From Paludibacter sp. (GTDB taxonomy: Bacteria > Bacteroidota > Bacteroidia > Bacteroidales > Paludibacteraceae): a DNA stretch of 64,000 nucleotides. The notes beneath the pieces were generated by a model. It was given only the letters and a program-made list of their open reading frames with translations, searched no databases and was not told where the DNA came from. The DNA lies in NCBI RefSeq assembly GCF_009712605.1, contig NZ_WASO01000002.1:124001-188000 (forward strand), given 5' to 3'. Positions 33,583 to 42,574 of the stretch are shown here, piece after piece; within the stretch, counting starts at the first letter, position 1; each line of letters begins with the position of its first letter. A program made the translations under genes and the position numbers.

Positions 33583-34075
33583 CACTATCACTCTCCGCGA
33601 AATTCAGCCGGACGACAATCATGAGCTGGCTGAAATAATTCGTAGCGTATTGAGCGAGCATGGTGTTGCCCGTCCTGGCACGGTGTTTACCGACCCAACT
33701 ACCGATGCACTTTATCAGCTGTTTCAAACTCCCGGCTCGGTCTATTGGGTGGTGGCGGTCGATGGTAAGTTGTCTGGCGGTTGTGGTATTTTTCCTACCG
33801 AAGGTTTGCCCGAAGGGTGCGCCGAATTGGTGAAATTCTATGTTGCGGCAAGCCGGCGTGGTACCGGATTGGGAAAATTGTTGATGCAGAAATGCTTTGA
33901 GTCGGCCGTGAAGTTGGGTTATACGCAACTCTATCTTGAAAGTTTTCCCGAACTGGCCAAGGCGGTCGGTATGTATGAGAAAGCCGGCTTTCACACGATT
34001 CCCCGACCATTGGGTAATTCCGGGCATACGGCTTGTACGCTTTGGATGGTGAAAGATCTCAATATTAATGAATAA
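33575..34075 (+). CDS. GNAT family N-acetyltransferase
   Basis: 166 aa. A clear GNAT fold: Leu-Val-Lys-Phe-Tyr-Val (about 86-91), then Arg-Arg-Gly-Thr-Gly-Leu-Gly-Lys-Leu-Leu for acetyl-CoA binding (94-103), then Leu-Tyr-Leu-Glu-Ser-Phe-Pro and Tyr-Glu-Lys-Ala-Gly-Phe. The substrate is unknown. The start overlaps the end of serB by 8 nt, so the two are coupled. A terminator follows. Confidence 0.9.
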   Translation: MNNTITLREIQPDDNHELAEIIRSVLSEHGVARPGTVFTDPTTDALYQLFQTPGSVYWVVAVDGKLSGGCGIFPTEGLPEGCAELVKFYVAASRRGTGLGKLLMQKCFESAVKLGYTQLYLESFPELAKAVGMYEKAGFHTIPRPLGNSGHTACTLWMVKDLNINE

Positions 34076-34093
34076 TAAATCGCAAGTAATGAG

Positions 34094-34133
34094 AAACGGG
34101 AAGTTACCTGTAAAAAGGAACTTCCCGTTTTTT
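34094..34133 (+). terminator. Rho-independent terminator after serB-GNAT
   Basis: A 12-bp perfect stem (AAACGGGAAGTT at 34094-34105 with 34119-34130) is followed by T residues. Confidence 0.85.
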
Positions 34134-34160
34134 ATTGTTGCGAACCGCAATCAGAGTGGC

Positions 34161-35414
34161 TTATCGCAACACACTATCGTAGATGGCTCTAACTTTTTTT
34201 CCGGCATCTTCCCAGGTAATCCGGTTTACTTCGGCACGACCCTCTTCGCGCAGACTTTTGTACATTGCCGGATATTTTACAATAGAATAGATGGCATCGG
34301 CCATGGCGTCGATATCCCAATAATCGGTTTTGATGGCATGAGTCAGAATCTCGGCACATCCCGACTGTTTAGAGATAATGGATGGCGTTCCGACCTGCAT
34401 GGCTTCGAGTGGCGAAATACCGAACGGTTCCGATACCGAAGGCATAATGTAAACATCACTTTGCGCCAACATGTTGTGAACTTCCGGTCCTTTCAAGAAT
34501 CCCGTAAAATGGAATCGGTCAGCAATACCCCGCTGAGCAACCAAATGAATCATTTGGTTCATCATGTCGCCACTTCCGGCCATTACAAAGCGTACGTGGC
34601 GTGTCTTTTGCAAAACGCGGGCGGCCGCTTCTACAAAATATTCCGGTCCTTTTTGCATGGTGATGCGCCCGAGAAATGTTACGACCTTATCTTTTCTCGG
34701 TTGTTTTATAAATGAATCAGCGTTGGCAAGCGGTTCTACTGCGTTATGCACTGTGGTCACTTTGCGAGGGTCGATATGGTACTTCTCGATGACGATCTGG
34801 CGGGTTAGGTTACTCACAGTAATGATATGATCGGCGGTATCCATTCCCCGTTTTTCGATACCATAAACTGTTGGATTCACATTGCCGCGGCTGCGGTCGA
34901 AGTCAGTGGCATGCACATGTATTACCAGTGGTTTGCCTGTGATTTGTTTGGCGAAAATCCCAGCCGGATAAGTGAGCCAGTCGTGTGAGTGGATAATGTC
35001 GAACGGATAGGCATGGGCAATAACACTTGCTGCCGCTTCGTAATTGGATATCTCTTCCAACAGATTGTCGGGGTAGCGTCCTGAGAAGCCGATGCAGCCC
35101 AGTTCGTTGGTTCCGATACGGCTGTAGTCGTAGCGGATGCGGTTACGCAGGTGGTAATATTCATCCGGATGCATTATGTTACCGATGCGTTCATTTACAA
35201 AATTCCATTCAACATCCCGCCAAACGACAGGTACATTGCAGGCTCCTATTATTTTGAGAAAACTCTGATCTTCATCTCCGTGCGGACGTGGAATAACAAA
35301 GGTGATCTCCATATCTGACTGGAGTGCCATTCCACGGGTTAGTCCGTAGCTTGCAGTTCCCAAGCCGCCCAGGATATGCGGAGGAAACTCCCATCCAAAC
35401 ATTAATGCTTTCAT
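34161..35414 (-). CDS. GT4-family glycosyltransferase (glucan-linked)
   Basis: 417 aa, GT-B fold. The N-terminus has Met-Phe-Gly-Trp-Glu-Phe-Pro-Pro with a Gly-Gly-Leu-Gly loop (8-20), as in glycogen-synthase-like GT4 enzymes. The C-terminal half has Phe-Leu-Gly-Arg-Ile-Thr-Met-Gln-Lys-Gly near 237 and the donor-binding Ser-Glu-Pro-Phe-Gly-Ile-Ser-Pro-Leu-Glu-Ala-Met near 330. In Bacteroidota this gene often sits between a debranching enzyme and a GH57 alpha-amylase; the debranching gene is 29 nt upstream, but no GH57 follows. A role in building intracellular alpha-glucan is inferred. Confidence 0.88.
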   Translation of the reverse strand: MKALMFGWEFPPHILGGLGTASYGLTRGMALQSDMEITFVIPRPHGDEDQSFLKIIGACNVPVVWRDVEWNFVNERIGNIMHPDEYYHLRNRIRYDYSRIGTNELGCIGFSGRYPDNLLEEISNYEAAASVIAHAYPFDIIHSHDWLTYPAGIFAKQITGKPLVIHVHATDFDRSRGNVNPTVYGIEKRGMDTADHIITVSNLTRQIVIEKYHIDPRKVTTVHNAVEPLANADSFIKQPRKDKVVTFLGRITMQKGPEYFVEAAARVLQKTRHVRFVMAGSGDMMNQMIHLVAQRGIADRFHFTGFLKGPEVHNMLAQSDVYIMPSVSEPFGISPLEAMQVGTPSIISKQSGCAEILTHAIKTDYWDIDAMADAIYSIVKYPAMYKSLREEGRAEVNRITWEDAGKKVRAIYDSVLR

Positions 35415-35443
35415 GTTATATTCTGATTGGAAGAAAATTAGAC

Positions 35444-37402
35444 TTAAGATTTTGTTTGTTCTCCGGATTGCTCTATTGATTCCAATAGCTTGAGCGTACG
35501 CAGGATTTCAGCAACGCTTGTAGCAAACGACATTGCTCCGTGTCCTGCAAAAGGCGGATTTCCGTCGTGTAATTCGGAAAGAGTGCCAAGGCAAAGCTCG
35601 CTCATTTCACTTTCGAAACCGATTAACATGCGTTCAATGAAGGAAACACCGCTACGTTTGTAAATTTTGAGATAAGCCTCAGCAAACGAGCCTGTCAGCC
35701 ATGGCCATACCGGTCCATTGTGATAGTTTCGGTTCCGCTCAAGCATACTACCTACGTATGTCGGGCGGTAAAAAGGACTCTTGGGGCTTAGTGTGCGCAG
35801 GCCTTTAGGTGTGAGCAATTCTCGTGTGGTGATATCCACAATCGATTTTTGCTGTGCTTTTTCCAATGGAGAATAGGGTAGCGACACTGCAAATATCATG
35901 TTGGGGCGTACTTCCCAGTCTTTGTAATCTCCATCCACATAATCGTGCAGGTAGGTTCCGTTCCAAAACATATGAACGAAAGACTGGCGCGTTAATTCGG
36001 ACTGATAATCCAGTAAGTCGGCGGCATATTCATCCTTTTGGACGGTCGAAATCTCAGCTCCGAATTTTAAGGCATTATACCAAAGAGCATTGATTTCAAC
36101 AATGTAACCGGTACGTGGAGTTATCGGGCATCCGTTTTCCATGGCATTCATCCATGATATAGCTGTTTGCGTTCCATTGGTATACAACAAGCCGTTGTCG
36201 TGCAAAAATAAATTCGGGTGATTTTGTTTGCGGATAAATGAAATAACCTTTAAGACGGTTTCTCCGTACAGCTGGTTTGCCTTTTCTATAGAGACCGCCT
36301 TTGCATATTGTTGCACGGTTCTTATGAACCATAATAAAACATCCGGTGCATCCAGCTCGTAAATAACTTTTTCAATCGGTTTTTCAGAGATAAAATCGTT
36401 GACGGCAATGAGAGCTGTCGCCATAATCTTTTCAAAGGTGGATGTGTCTTCTATCGCAAGAGTGCATCCCGGTAGAGCAATGAACTCATCGCGCGCACGA
36501 CTTTTGAACCATGGATATCCGGCTAAGAGGTAATAGTCTCCGTTGCGTTTAAAATAAAATTGCTGTGCTGCGTTTTTCAAACTGTTGAAGAAACTGTTTC
36601 TGACAGTTCTTTTTTCTATTTCAGATTCAAAAAGGACAGCAAGATTTTGAGTTTCAATCGGAGATGTTCCTGCAGAAAAAATAATGCTTTCTCCTTTCTC
36701 TATTGAGAGCTCAAAATAACCGGGGATAAGTAAGTCTTCTTTGTAATTGTATCCGCGCTCCTGTTCTTTTGGGTATTCTATGCCACGATACCAGTCCGGA
36801 TGGTGAATAAATTCGTTCTGTTTGGACGTTTGCATGAAAAGGGTAGGGTAGCCATCGTACAGACACATTCCAATGCCGTTTTCAGTCTCAGTGTACGAAG
36901 TATTTGCCTTGCCGTTAGCAACACAGAGGTCATTCACATTTCGGAATGCCAAAAATGGGCGCAGGCGCAGGGTTGTTCGCGAGTGAGCGTCCAGTAGCGT
37001 GTATTTTATCAAATAGCGATTTTCATGAGAAATAAAGATTCTTTCTTTTTCCAGGATTACGCCACCAACTCTGTAAATGGTTCTGGCAGTAGCATCAAAG
37101 TGAAATTCGCGGATATACTTGTGACCATTCGGACTGAAATGATTTTCTTCGTATTTGTGCAAACCGAGATTAAATTCGGCACCATGTTGAATGATAGTTT
37201 CGTCAAGCGATGAAAGTAGAACGTGATTGTAATCATCCAAGTCAGGGATTGGTACTACCAGTAGTCCGTGATACTTTCTTGTATTGCAGTCTGTTATTGT
37301 GTTTGCACTGTAGGCACCTGACTTGTTTGTGCGCAAAATTTCTTTCCGCAACGACTTTTGTAGATTCGTCAGTAAGGTTTTGTCAAATTTCAGATAACTC
37401 AT
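35444..37402 (-). CDS. Glycogen debranching enzyme (amylo-alpha-1,6-glucosidase type)
   Basis: 652 aa. The N-terminal domain has Ala-Asn-Thr-Ile-Thr-Asp-Cys-Asn-Thr-Arg-Lys-Tyr-His-Gly-Leu-Leu (about 33-48), a hallmark of the GDE_N family. The C-terminal half is an alpha-toroid of the GH133-like type, with Asp-Ala-Pro-Asp-Val-Leu-Leu-Trp-Phe near 350 and Asn-Arg-Asn-Tyr-His-Asn-Gly-Pro-Val-Trp-Pro-Trp near 563. It cleaves alpha-1,6 branches in glycogen. It lacks a signal peptide and is cytosolic. It leads a two-gene unit with the GT4 enzyme. Confidence 0.92.
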   Translation of the reverse strand: MSYLKFDKTLLTNLQKSLRKEILRTNKSGAYSANTITDCNTRKYHGLLVVPIPDLDDYNHVLLSSLDETIIQHGAEFNLGLHKYEENHFSPNGHKYIREFHFDATARTIYRVGGVILEKERIFISHENRYLIKYTLLDAHSRTTLRLRPFLAFRNVNDLCVANGKANTSYTETENGIGMCLYDGYPTLFMQTSKQNEFIHHPDWYRGIEYPKEQERGYNYKEDLLIPGYFELSIEKGESIIFSAGTSPIETQNLAVLFESEIEKRTVRNSFFNSLKNAAQQFYFKRNGDYYLLAGYPWFKSRARDEFIALPGCTLAIEDTSTFEKIMATALIAVNDFISEKPIEKVIYELDAPDVLLWFIRTVQQYAKAVSIEKANQLYGETVLKVISFIRKQNHPNLFLHDNGLLYTNGTQTAISWMNAMENGCPITPRTGYIVEINALWYNALKFGAEISTVQKDEYAADLLDYQSELTRQSFVHMFWNGTYLHDYVDGDYKDWEVRPNMIFAVSLPYSPLEKAQQKSIVDITTRELLTPKGLRTLSPKSPFYRPTYVGSMLERNRNYHNGPVWPWLTGSFAEAYLKIYKRSGVSFIERMLIGFESEMSELCLGTLSELHDGNPPFAGHGAMSFATSVAEILRTLKLLESIEQSGEQTKS

Positions 37403-38022
37403 GGTGATGGCTTTTTTGAGTTTTGAAACCTATTAAGTCTGTTTTTTTTCGAAATAAAAATGATTTTCTAATGAAAATCGTTGCAAGTTATCATTTATTT
37501 CTAATAGTAACAATGTTTTTTGCTTGTTGTTAAGCATAAAAATTAGGCCGGCATTTTCAAAACAAATCCCTATATTAAGGGCTTTGCAAGTGGATTGGAT
37601 GAGGTTATCCTCTGTTTGAAGAAAGTAGGTAATTTGACTGATTTAAGGTTTTCTTTTTACAGTGCACATTTGAGTTGTCTAATATGTTTGTGGTGATGAT
37701 AAAAGATAGACTTTCTATATTTATTTTACGAATAGTCATTTTAAAATGTTATTGTGAAATATAGAGTAACAGATTGTCTCTGTTTGTTATAGACATGCTT
37801 TTGGTTGTTAATTTCGAATATAAATATCAATTGATTGGATATAATTAATAATATTTAACATGCAATTTGTGTGTAATTTACCGAAAAAAGCAGTTGGGAT
37901 ATTGGAGTTAATAAAAAAACACTATCTTTGCGTTGATTATGATTGATAGCGATTTTGTTTTTTTTACCAGGTTGTTTTCAATGGCATAATTATGTATTCA
38001 TATTTTTTAATTATTTTTACAA
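37403..38022. other. A+T-rich intergenic region, debranching enzyme / RRM gene
   Basis: About 620 nt of low-GC sequence, the longest gap in the window. I see the RRM gene promoter at 37902-37930 and nothing else. No coding sequence or structured RNA was recognised. Confidence 0.5.
37902..37930 (+). promoter_or_regulatory. Promoter of RRM protein gene
   Basis: TTG at 37902-37904 and TATCTTTG at 37923-37930, with an 18-nt gap, fit the Bacteroidota promoter. The leader to the ATG at 38023 would be about 85 nt. Confidence 0.55.
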
Positions 38023-38349
38023 ATGAACATTTACATTTCGCACCTCAGCTATGGTGTTGACGACAACGGGTTAAAGGAAGTCTTTGAAGCTTACGGACAA
38101 GTAGATTCAGCTAAAGTTATCACAGACAAATTCACTGGTAAATCAAGAGGTTTTGGCTTTGTTGAAATGCCTGATGAAGCAGAAGCTAACAAAGCTATCG
38201 AAGCTTTGAATCAATCAGAAGTTAACGGTATGACTATCAACGTTAATATTGCAAAACCTCGCGAAGAACGTCCTCGTCGCGAATATAGCAATAATGGCGG
38301 TGGTAGCCGTGGTGGTTATAACGACCGTCGTAGCAACAACAGATGGTAA
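38023..38349 (+). CDS. RRM-type RNA-binding protein
   Basis: 108 aa. One RNA-recognition motif occupies residues 1-80: RNP2 Ile-Tyr-Ile-Ser-His-Leu (3-8) and RNP1 Lys-Ser-Arg-Gly-Phe-Gly-Phe-Val-Glu-Met (41-50). The tail (85-108) is rich in Arg, Gly and Asn with RGG-like character. Bacteroidota commonly use such small RRM proteins in place of Hfq-like RNA chaperones. The gene has its own promoter, an 85-nt leader and a terminator, and its low-GC 5' region may allow autoregulation. Confidence 0.95.
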   Translation: MNIYISHLSYGVDDNGLKEVFEAYGQVDSAKVITDKFTGKSRGFGFVEMPDEAEANKAIEALNQSEVNGMTINVNIAKPREERPRREYSNNGGGSRGGYNDRRSNNRW

Positions 38350-38370
38350 TCTTATCTGATTAGATATAGG

Positions 38371-38404
38371 AAGGGGTATTCTTTACGGGATGCCCCTTTT
38401 TTTA
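38371..38404 (+). terminator. Rho-independent terminator of RRM gene
   Basis: GGGG at 38373-38376 and CCCC at 38393-38396 close a stem extended by G-U and A-U pairs; T residues follow to 38403. Confidence 0.75.
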
Positions 38405-38508
38405 TGCAGGTGTGTTGTGGTGAGGAGTTTAATCTAAAGTCTTTTGAGTTGTTCGTATTGGCGACCCGTAATAACAGGCTATATCCATCTTTTAGTATCT
38501 CTGTTTTT
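38371..38508 (-). ncRNA. Candidate small RNA or micro-protein transcript
   Basis: The promoter at 38515-38545 points into a gap with no annotated minus-strand gene. A transcript from about 38508 could end at the stem at 38371-38396. Inside it is a 19-codon frame starting ATG at about 38485. There is no direct evidence for expression, and the far end is a guess. Confidence 0.22.
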
Positions 38509-38514
38509 TTGCTG

Positions 38515-38545
38515 CAAAGATAGAAATTCTGTTATTCTCCCTCAA
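38515..38545 (-). promoter_or_regulatory. Minus-strand promoter without annotated gene
   Basis: On the minus strand TTG (38543-38545), a 20-nt gap and TATCTTTG (38515-38522) match the promoter form with ideal spacing. It lies downstream of tRNA-Asn and its terminator. Confidence 0.45.
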
Positions 38546-38593
38546 CTTTTGTAGGTGAGCCTTGTTTCAGAAGTGTTCCAGGCAAAAATATAC

Positions 38594-38619
38594 AAAAAAA
38601 GCCACTCTTTTGGAGTGGC
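38594..38619 (-). terminator. Terminator of tRNA-Asn transcript
   Basis: GCCACTC (38601-38607) pairs with GAGTGGC (38613-38619). On the minus strand seven T follow (38600-38594), 14 nt after the tRNA end. Confidence 0.85.
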
Positions 38620-38632
38620 TTAATTTTTAGGG

Positions 38633-38706
38633 CTCTTCAGGTAGGACTTGAACCTACGACCCCCTGATTAACAGTCAGGTGCTCTAACCGACTGAGCTAC
38701 TGAAGA
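38633..38706 (-). tRNA. tRNA-Asn (anticodon GTT)
   Basis: A complete 74-nt cloverleaf on the minus strand. The acceptor stem is TCTTCAG against CTGAAGA, the D stem GCTC/GAGC, the anticodon stem CCTGA/TCAGG around loop CTGTTAA, and the T stem GTAGG/CCTAC. The anticodon GTT reads Asn codons AAC and AAU. The discriminator base is G, and the 3' CCA is not encoded. Its own promoter (38767-38798) and terminator (38594-38619) make it a single-gene unit. Confidence 0.97.
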
Positions 38707-38766
38707 AGGTTACTTTCCTTTGTTTATCGGCCTTTGCTGTGGTTGATGTCTCTCAGAAAAGTGATG

Positions 38767-38798
38767 CAAAGGTAAGGGGTTTTTTTGAAACCTGCAAA
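38767..38798 (-). promoter_or_regulatory. Promoter of tRNA-Asn
   Basis: On the minus strand TTTG (38795-38798), a 20-nt gap, then TACCTTTG (38767-38774). This is the cleanest match to the Bacteroidota promoter form in the window, about 60 nt before the tRNA. Confidence 0.65.
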
Positions 38799-38890
38799 TG
38801 TTTTGTCTCTTTTTTTGCGGAAAAATATGCCTTCTTTTTTTACGTCATTCTTTTTCAATATGTTAATTGCCTAATTTTTTTTTCAAAAAT

Positions 38891-39658
38891 TTATTGCGCA
38901 CATTCGTCGGACTCAAAAATCGAGTCGGGATAAGCCACATCCGTTAAATATAATCCGTGTGCATAGGCCGAAGAGCCGGCCTTGCCTCTGTCTTTGGCTT
39001 CGATGATGGCTCTGAAATCATTCTCGGACAATTGACCTCTTCCTACTTTTAGCAGCGTTCCAACAATTGCCCTGACCATATTTCTGAGAAATCGGTTGGC
39101 TGTAATGGTAAATACCCATATATCTCCCCGTTTTGCCCAGTATGCCTGTGTAATGGTGCAATTATTGGTCTTAACGTCTGTATGGAGCTTACTGAAGCTC
39201 GTAAAGTCGATATATTCGGGTAATATTGCCGCCGCTTGATTCATAGCTTCAAAATCGAGCGGACTATGCACACGAGCTGCTGATTCGAGGTGGAACGGAT
39301 TCTTCTCGGGGGTTACCCAGTATTCATACGTGCGGTTTATGGCGTCAAAGCGGGCATGAGCTCCCGACTTTACCTTTTTCAGGTCCCACACGGCAATATC
39401 GTTAGGAAGAACGCCATTTAGCTTCTTAAGGAATAATTCTGGTTGTTCAATCTCTTCTGCGTCAAAATGGGCAACCATTGTGCGTGCATGAACGCCGGCA
39501 TCTGTACGGCCAGCTCCAATCACGTCGGTATGTACCCGCATTAGCAGCGAAATTGCATCCTGTAGTTTTTGCTGTACGGATACCCCATTGGGCTGTATTT
39601 GCCAGCCGTGATAGTGTGTGCCGTTATATGATAGCCAAATAAAATACCTTCTTTTCAC
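38891..39658 (-). CDS. truA: tRNA pseudouridine(38-40) synthase
   Basis: 255 aa, normal length. The catalytic motif [10 protein letters not shown] lies at residues 48-57, with Asp53 as the catalytic residue. The segment Arg-Phe-Leu-Arg-Asn-Met-Val-Arg near 185 is also conserved. The enzyme makes pseudouridine in the anticodon arm of several tRNAs. The gene starts 6 nt after the NlpC/LysM gene stop and is probably co-transcribed with it; it lies just before tRNA-Asn on the same strand. Confidence 0.96.
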   Translation of the reverse strand: MKRRYFIWLSYNGTHYHGWQIQPNGVSVQQKLQDAISLLMRVHTDVIGAGRTDAGVHARTMVAHFDAEEIEQPELFLKKLNGVLPNDIAVWDLKKVKSGAHARFDAINRTYEYWVTPEKNPFHLESAARVHSPLDFEAMNQAAAILPEYIDFTSFSKLHTDVKTNNCTITQAYWAKRGDIWVFTITANRFLRNMVRAIVGTLLKVGRGQLSENDFRAIIEAKDRGKAGSSAYAHGLYLTDVAYPDSIFESDECAQ

Positions 39659-39664
39659 GGGCGA

Positions 39665-42523
39665 TTAGCGTGCTGGAATTTGCAACTGCTGACCTATATT
39701 GACTTCACCTGAGGTGATCTCATTTGCGGCTTTCAGATCGTCAACGGATACGTTGTGTGCTTTAGCTATAGAGAAGAGAGTATCGCCGGGTTTCACAATA
39801 TATTTGACGTGTTTTGTAGCATTTGATGTTTTAATTTCAGCCTTTTTGACCACGTTGGTTGAGTCAGGAATAAGACTTAAAATCTGATTTTCCTTTACAT
39901 CCGTGTTGTTCAGATGATTGTATTCTTTTAATTGGTCTACCGTGAGGTTTGTTTCTTTTGCAATGGTGAAGAGTGTTTCACCTTTGGAAACAGTGTGACT
40001 TGTTTTTGCCGGCTTGGTAGAAACTACGGGGGCAGAGTATGGCTCTTCTGCGACTACAGCTGTTTCCTTGGTTGTTTTCCCTTTTGTTGCCGGTCTTTTC
40101 TTTTTTGCGGATACAACAACATATTCTTTTCTCACCGTTTCAATGGTTAGCTTTTGCCCCGGAGTTACCTTGCTTTTCTTTCTGGATATTCCGTTCCAGC
40201 TTTTTATTTGAGCCGGTGTTACCTGATAAAGTTCAGCAATCGATTCCAGTGTTTCTCCGTCTTGTACAATGTGAGTTTTATTGACTTTATAACTGGTAGT
40301 CAGTGTGTCTATTTTTTCGGTTGGTTGTGCATTGAGAACGACGGGTTTTACATCATCCTTTTGAGCTGGAGCAACCTCCGGTTGTTGAGCTTTTGTTTCG
40401 TTTTGTACCACTTCTTTCGGTTTTGACACCGGAGCATTCGGATCAAGAGAGAGTACGTCTCCTTCATGAACCTGATTGTCTGAGAGGTTGTTCAGCTCTT
40501 TGATTTTTAGTGCTGATATGTGGTGTGATTTGGCTATAGAATAGAGTGTTTCTCCTTTTTCTACGACATGAGTCTTTTCCGATGGGTTTTCTTTTTGAAC
40601 GGTAGAAGTCTCTGTCTCAGATTTTGCTTTGGCTTCTTTTACAGGAACTTCTTTCTCTGTCATCTGAACTGTCAGGTAGGTGCCCGGTTTTACTTTGTTT
40701 TTTGAAATTCCGTTCCATTTCTTGAGCTGCGATACAGAAACGCCAAACTTGTCTGCAATTCCGGATAAAGTCTCACCCTTACGCACTTTGTGAGATTTGC
40801 GTGATGTGACGGTTTTTGTAGCTTGTTCTTCTTCGTTTACGATCTCTTTTTTAGAGACTTTAGTAGCAGCTTCAGCTTTGGCCTCTTTTGCGGGTACTTC
40901 TTTTTCTGTCATCTGAACAGTCAGGTAAGTTCCTGGCTTTACTTTGTTTTTGGACAGACCGTTCCATTTTTTGAGTTGCGTAACGGAAATACCGAATTTA
41001 TCGGCAATACCAGATAATGTATCTTTCTTGCGTACTTTATAAGTTTTGCGTGATGTGGCGGTTTTTGTAGTTTGTTCTTCTTCGTTTACTGTCTCTTTTT
41101 TAGAGGCTTTAGGAGCAGCTTCAGCTTTAACTTCTTTTGCAGAAACTTCTTTTTCTGTCATCTGAACAGTCAGATAAGTTCCTGGTTTTACTTTGTTTTT
41201 GGACAGTCCGTTCCATTTTTTGAGCTGAGAAACAGAAATACCAAACTTGTCGGCAATTTCAGATAGGGTCTCACCTTTACGCACTTTATGTGTTTTGCGT
41301 GTAGTAGCTGTTTTTGTGGCTTGTTCTTCTTCGTTTACGCTCTCTTTTTTAGAAGCTTTTGAAGTTGTCTCGGCTTTAGTCTCTTTTACAGGAACTTCCT
41401 TTTCAACTTCTTGCACAGTCAGTGTTGCACCCGGTTTGAGCTTATTGCCCGATAATCCGTTCAGACGTTTGATTTTTGCTGTAGTGGTATGATATTTTTC
41501 GGCGATCTCAGACAAAGTTTCACCTTTCTTTACCTTGTGGGTTTGTCGTGAAGTAACCGTTTTTGTAGCTACACTTTCCTGTGATTCGTTCTCGTTCCTG
41601 GCAGATAATGATCCGCCGGGAATTTGAAGTTTATCTCCGGGTTTAATTTTTTCTCCGTTGTGAGAATTGGCTTTGATCAGTTCGTCTTCAGAAACATGAT
41701 ATTTCTTTGCGATAGTATAAAATGATTCCCCTTTTTTTACAGTGTGGGTCTTGCCTTCAGATGCAATTTGTTCCTTAGCGTGTTTTTTATCAGTGTTGCT
41801 GGCCAACTCTTTGCCTGAACTTTTTTGCTCCGACTGAATGGAAAGCTTTTGTCCCGGTTTTATTTTGTTACCGTTAATGTTGTTCCATTCTTTCAGCTGC
41901 TCTTCCGAAACATTGTATTTCTGAGCAATGGTATATAACGATTCACCTTTCCGTACTTTGTGGATTTTGCCTGTTGAGGCATATTGTACGTCGTCGTCAA
42001 AACCAGAGAACGATTTCACCTGAACGGGATCAAATTTGTATAATTTCTTGTCGGCTATTACCGAACATCCTGTAACATACCGTTTTGCATAGTAGCCGGC
42101 GTTGCTGTTGTCGATGCGAACACCGCCACCGTTGGCTGAATGGATGAAATTAAAGCTTCCATCAGGATTTTTGTCCAAAAAGATACCAACGTGGCCAATA
42201 CGTGATTTCTTGCTGTTGTGTCCTTTGAAAAATACCAAATCTCCTTTTTTGAGATTGTCTATATCTACTTCCTGACCGTTTGTTACTTGCGAACCGGACG
42301 ATGAATTGAGAGACATGCCGAATTTGCCGTATACATAGCTTGTGTAGCCTGAACAATCAAATCCGCTTGGACCTTTTGATCCTGAACGATACGGTGTGTT
42401 GATTAATGTTTTCGCATAGTGCACCAACGAATCGCGCAATGTGACGGAAGCGGACGATTTCCCTTTAGCAGAAAGTGAAACAGCATTTATTGAGATGAGT
42501 AATAAAAAGACTAAATAGCGCAT
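39665..42523 (-). CDS. NlpC/P60 peptidase with ten LysM domains
   Basis: 952 aa. It has a signal peptide (1-19), an NlpC/P60 cysteine peptidase (about 28-155; nucleophile Cys57 in Phe-Asp-Cys-Ser-Gly-Tyr, His111 and His128), then ten LysM modules joined by charged linkers up to the C-terminus. Each LysM has Lys-Gly-Glu-Thr-Leu or a close variant and Asn-Gly-Leu-like centres. It probably cuts peptide cross-links in the cell wall while LysMs hold it on glycan. Units 4-6 are near-identical repeats of 83 residues. It is much longer than typical Bacteroidota relatives. It is upstream of truA by 6 nt. Confidence 0.93.
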   Translation of the reverse strand: MRYLVFLLLISINAVSLSAKGKSSASVTLRDSLVHYAKTLINTPYRSGSKGPSGFDCSGYTSYVYGKFGMSLNSSSGSQVTNGQEVDIDNLKKGDLVFFKGHNSKKSRIGHVGIFLDKNPDGSFNFIHSANGGGVRIDNSNAGYYAKRYVTGCSVIADKKLYKFDPVQVKSFSGFDDDVQYASTGKIHKVRKGESLYTIAQKYNVSEEQLKEWNNINGNKIKPGQKLSIQSEQKSSGKELASNTDKKHAKEQIASEGKTHTVKKGESFYTIAKKYHVSEDELIKANSHNGEKIKPGDKLQIPGGSLSARNENESQESVATKTVTSRQTHKVKKGETLSEIAEKYHTTTAKIKRLNGLSGNKLKPGATLTVQEVEKEVPVKETKAETTSKASKKESVNEEEQATKTATTRKTHKVRKGETLSEIADKFGISVSQLKKWNGLSKNKVKPGTYLTVQMTEKEVSAKEVKAEAAPKASKKETVNEEEQTTKTATSRKTYKVRKKDTLSGIADKFGISVTQLKKWNGLSKNKVKPGTYLTVQMTEKEVPAKEAKAEAATKVSKKEIVNEEEQATKTVTSRKSHKVRKGETLSGIADKFGVSVSQLKKWNGISKNKVKPGTYLTVQMTEKEVPVKEAKAKSETETSTVQKENPSEKTHVVEKGETLYSIAKSHHISALKIKELNNLSDNQVHEGDVLSLDPNAPVSKPKEVVQNETKAQQPEVAPAQKDDVKPVVLNAQPTEKIDTLTTSYKVNKTHIVQDGETLESIAELYQVTPAQIKSWNGISRKKSKVTPGQKLTIETVRKEYVVVSAKKKRPATKGKTTKETAVVAEEPYSAPVVSTKPAKTSHTVSKGETLFTIAKETNLTVDQLKEYNHLNNTDVKENQILSLIPDSTNVVKKAEIKTSNATKHVKYIVKPGDTLFSIAKAHNVSVDDLKAANEITSGEVNIGQQLQIPAR
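40661..41407 (-). repeat. Three 249-bp tandem repeats inside LysM gene
   Basis: Equivalent positions recur at 40661, 40910 and 41159, an exact 249-nt spacing, each unit coding one LysM plus its linker (83 codons). Nucleotide similarity is high through the whole unit; the pattern decays beyond 41408. The array probably arose by recent unequal crossing-over or slippage. Confidence 0.85.
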
Positions 42524-42574
42524 TGGGTTAGATGGTTTTTAGCGACTTGCAAATAGCCGCGTATGAGTTTGAAT

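Noticed and set aside
40823-41266. Two similar plus-strand frames, 40823-41017 and 41072-41266
   Set aside because: They resemble each other only because they are antisense to the 249-bp LysM repeats.
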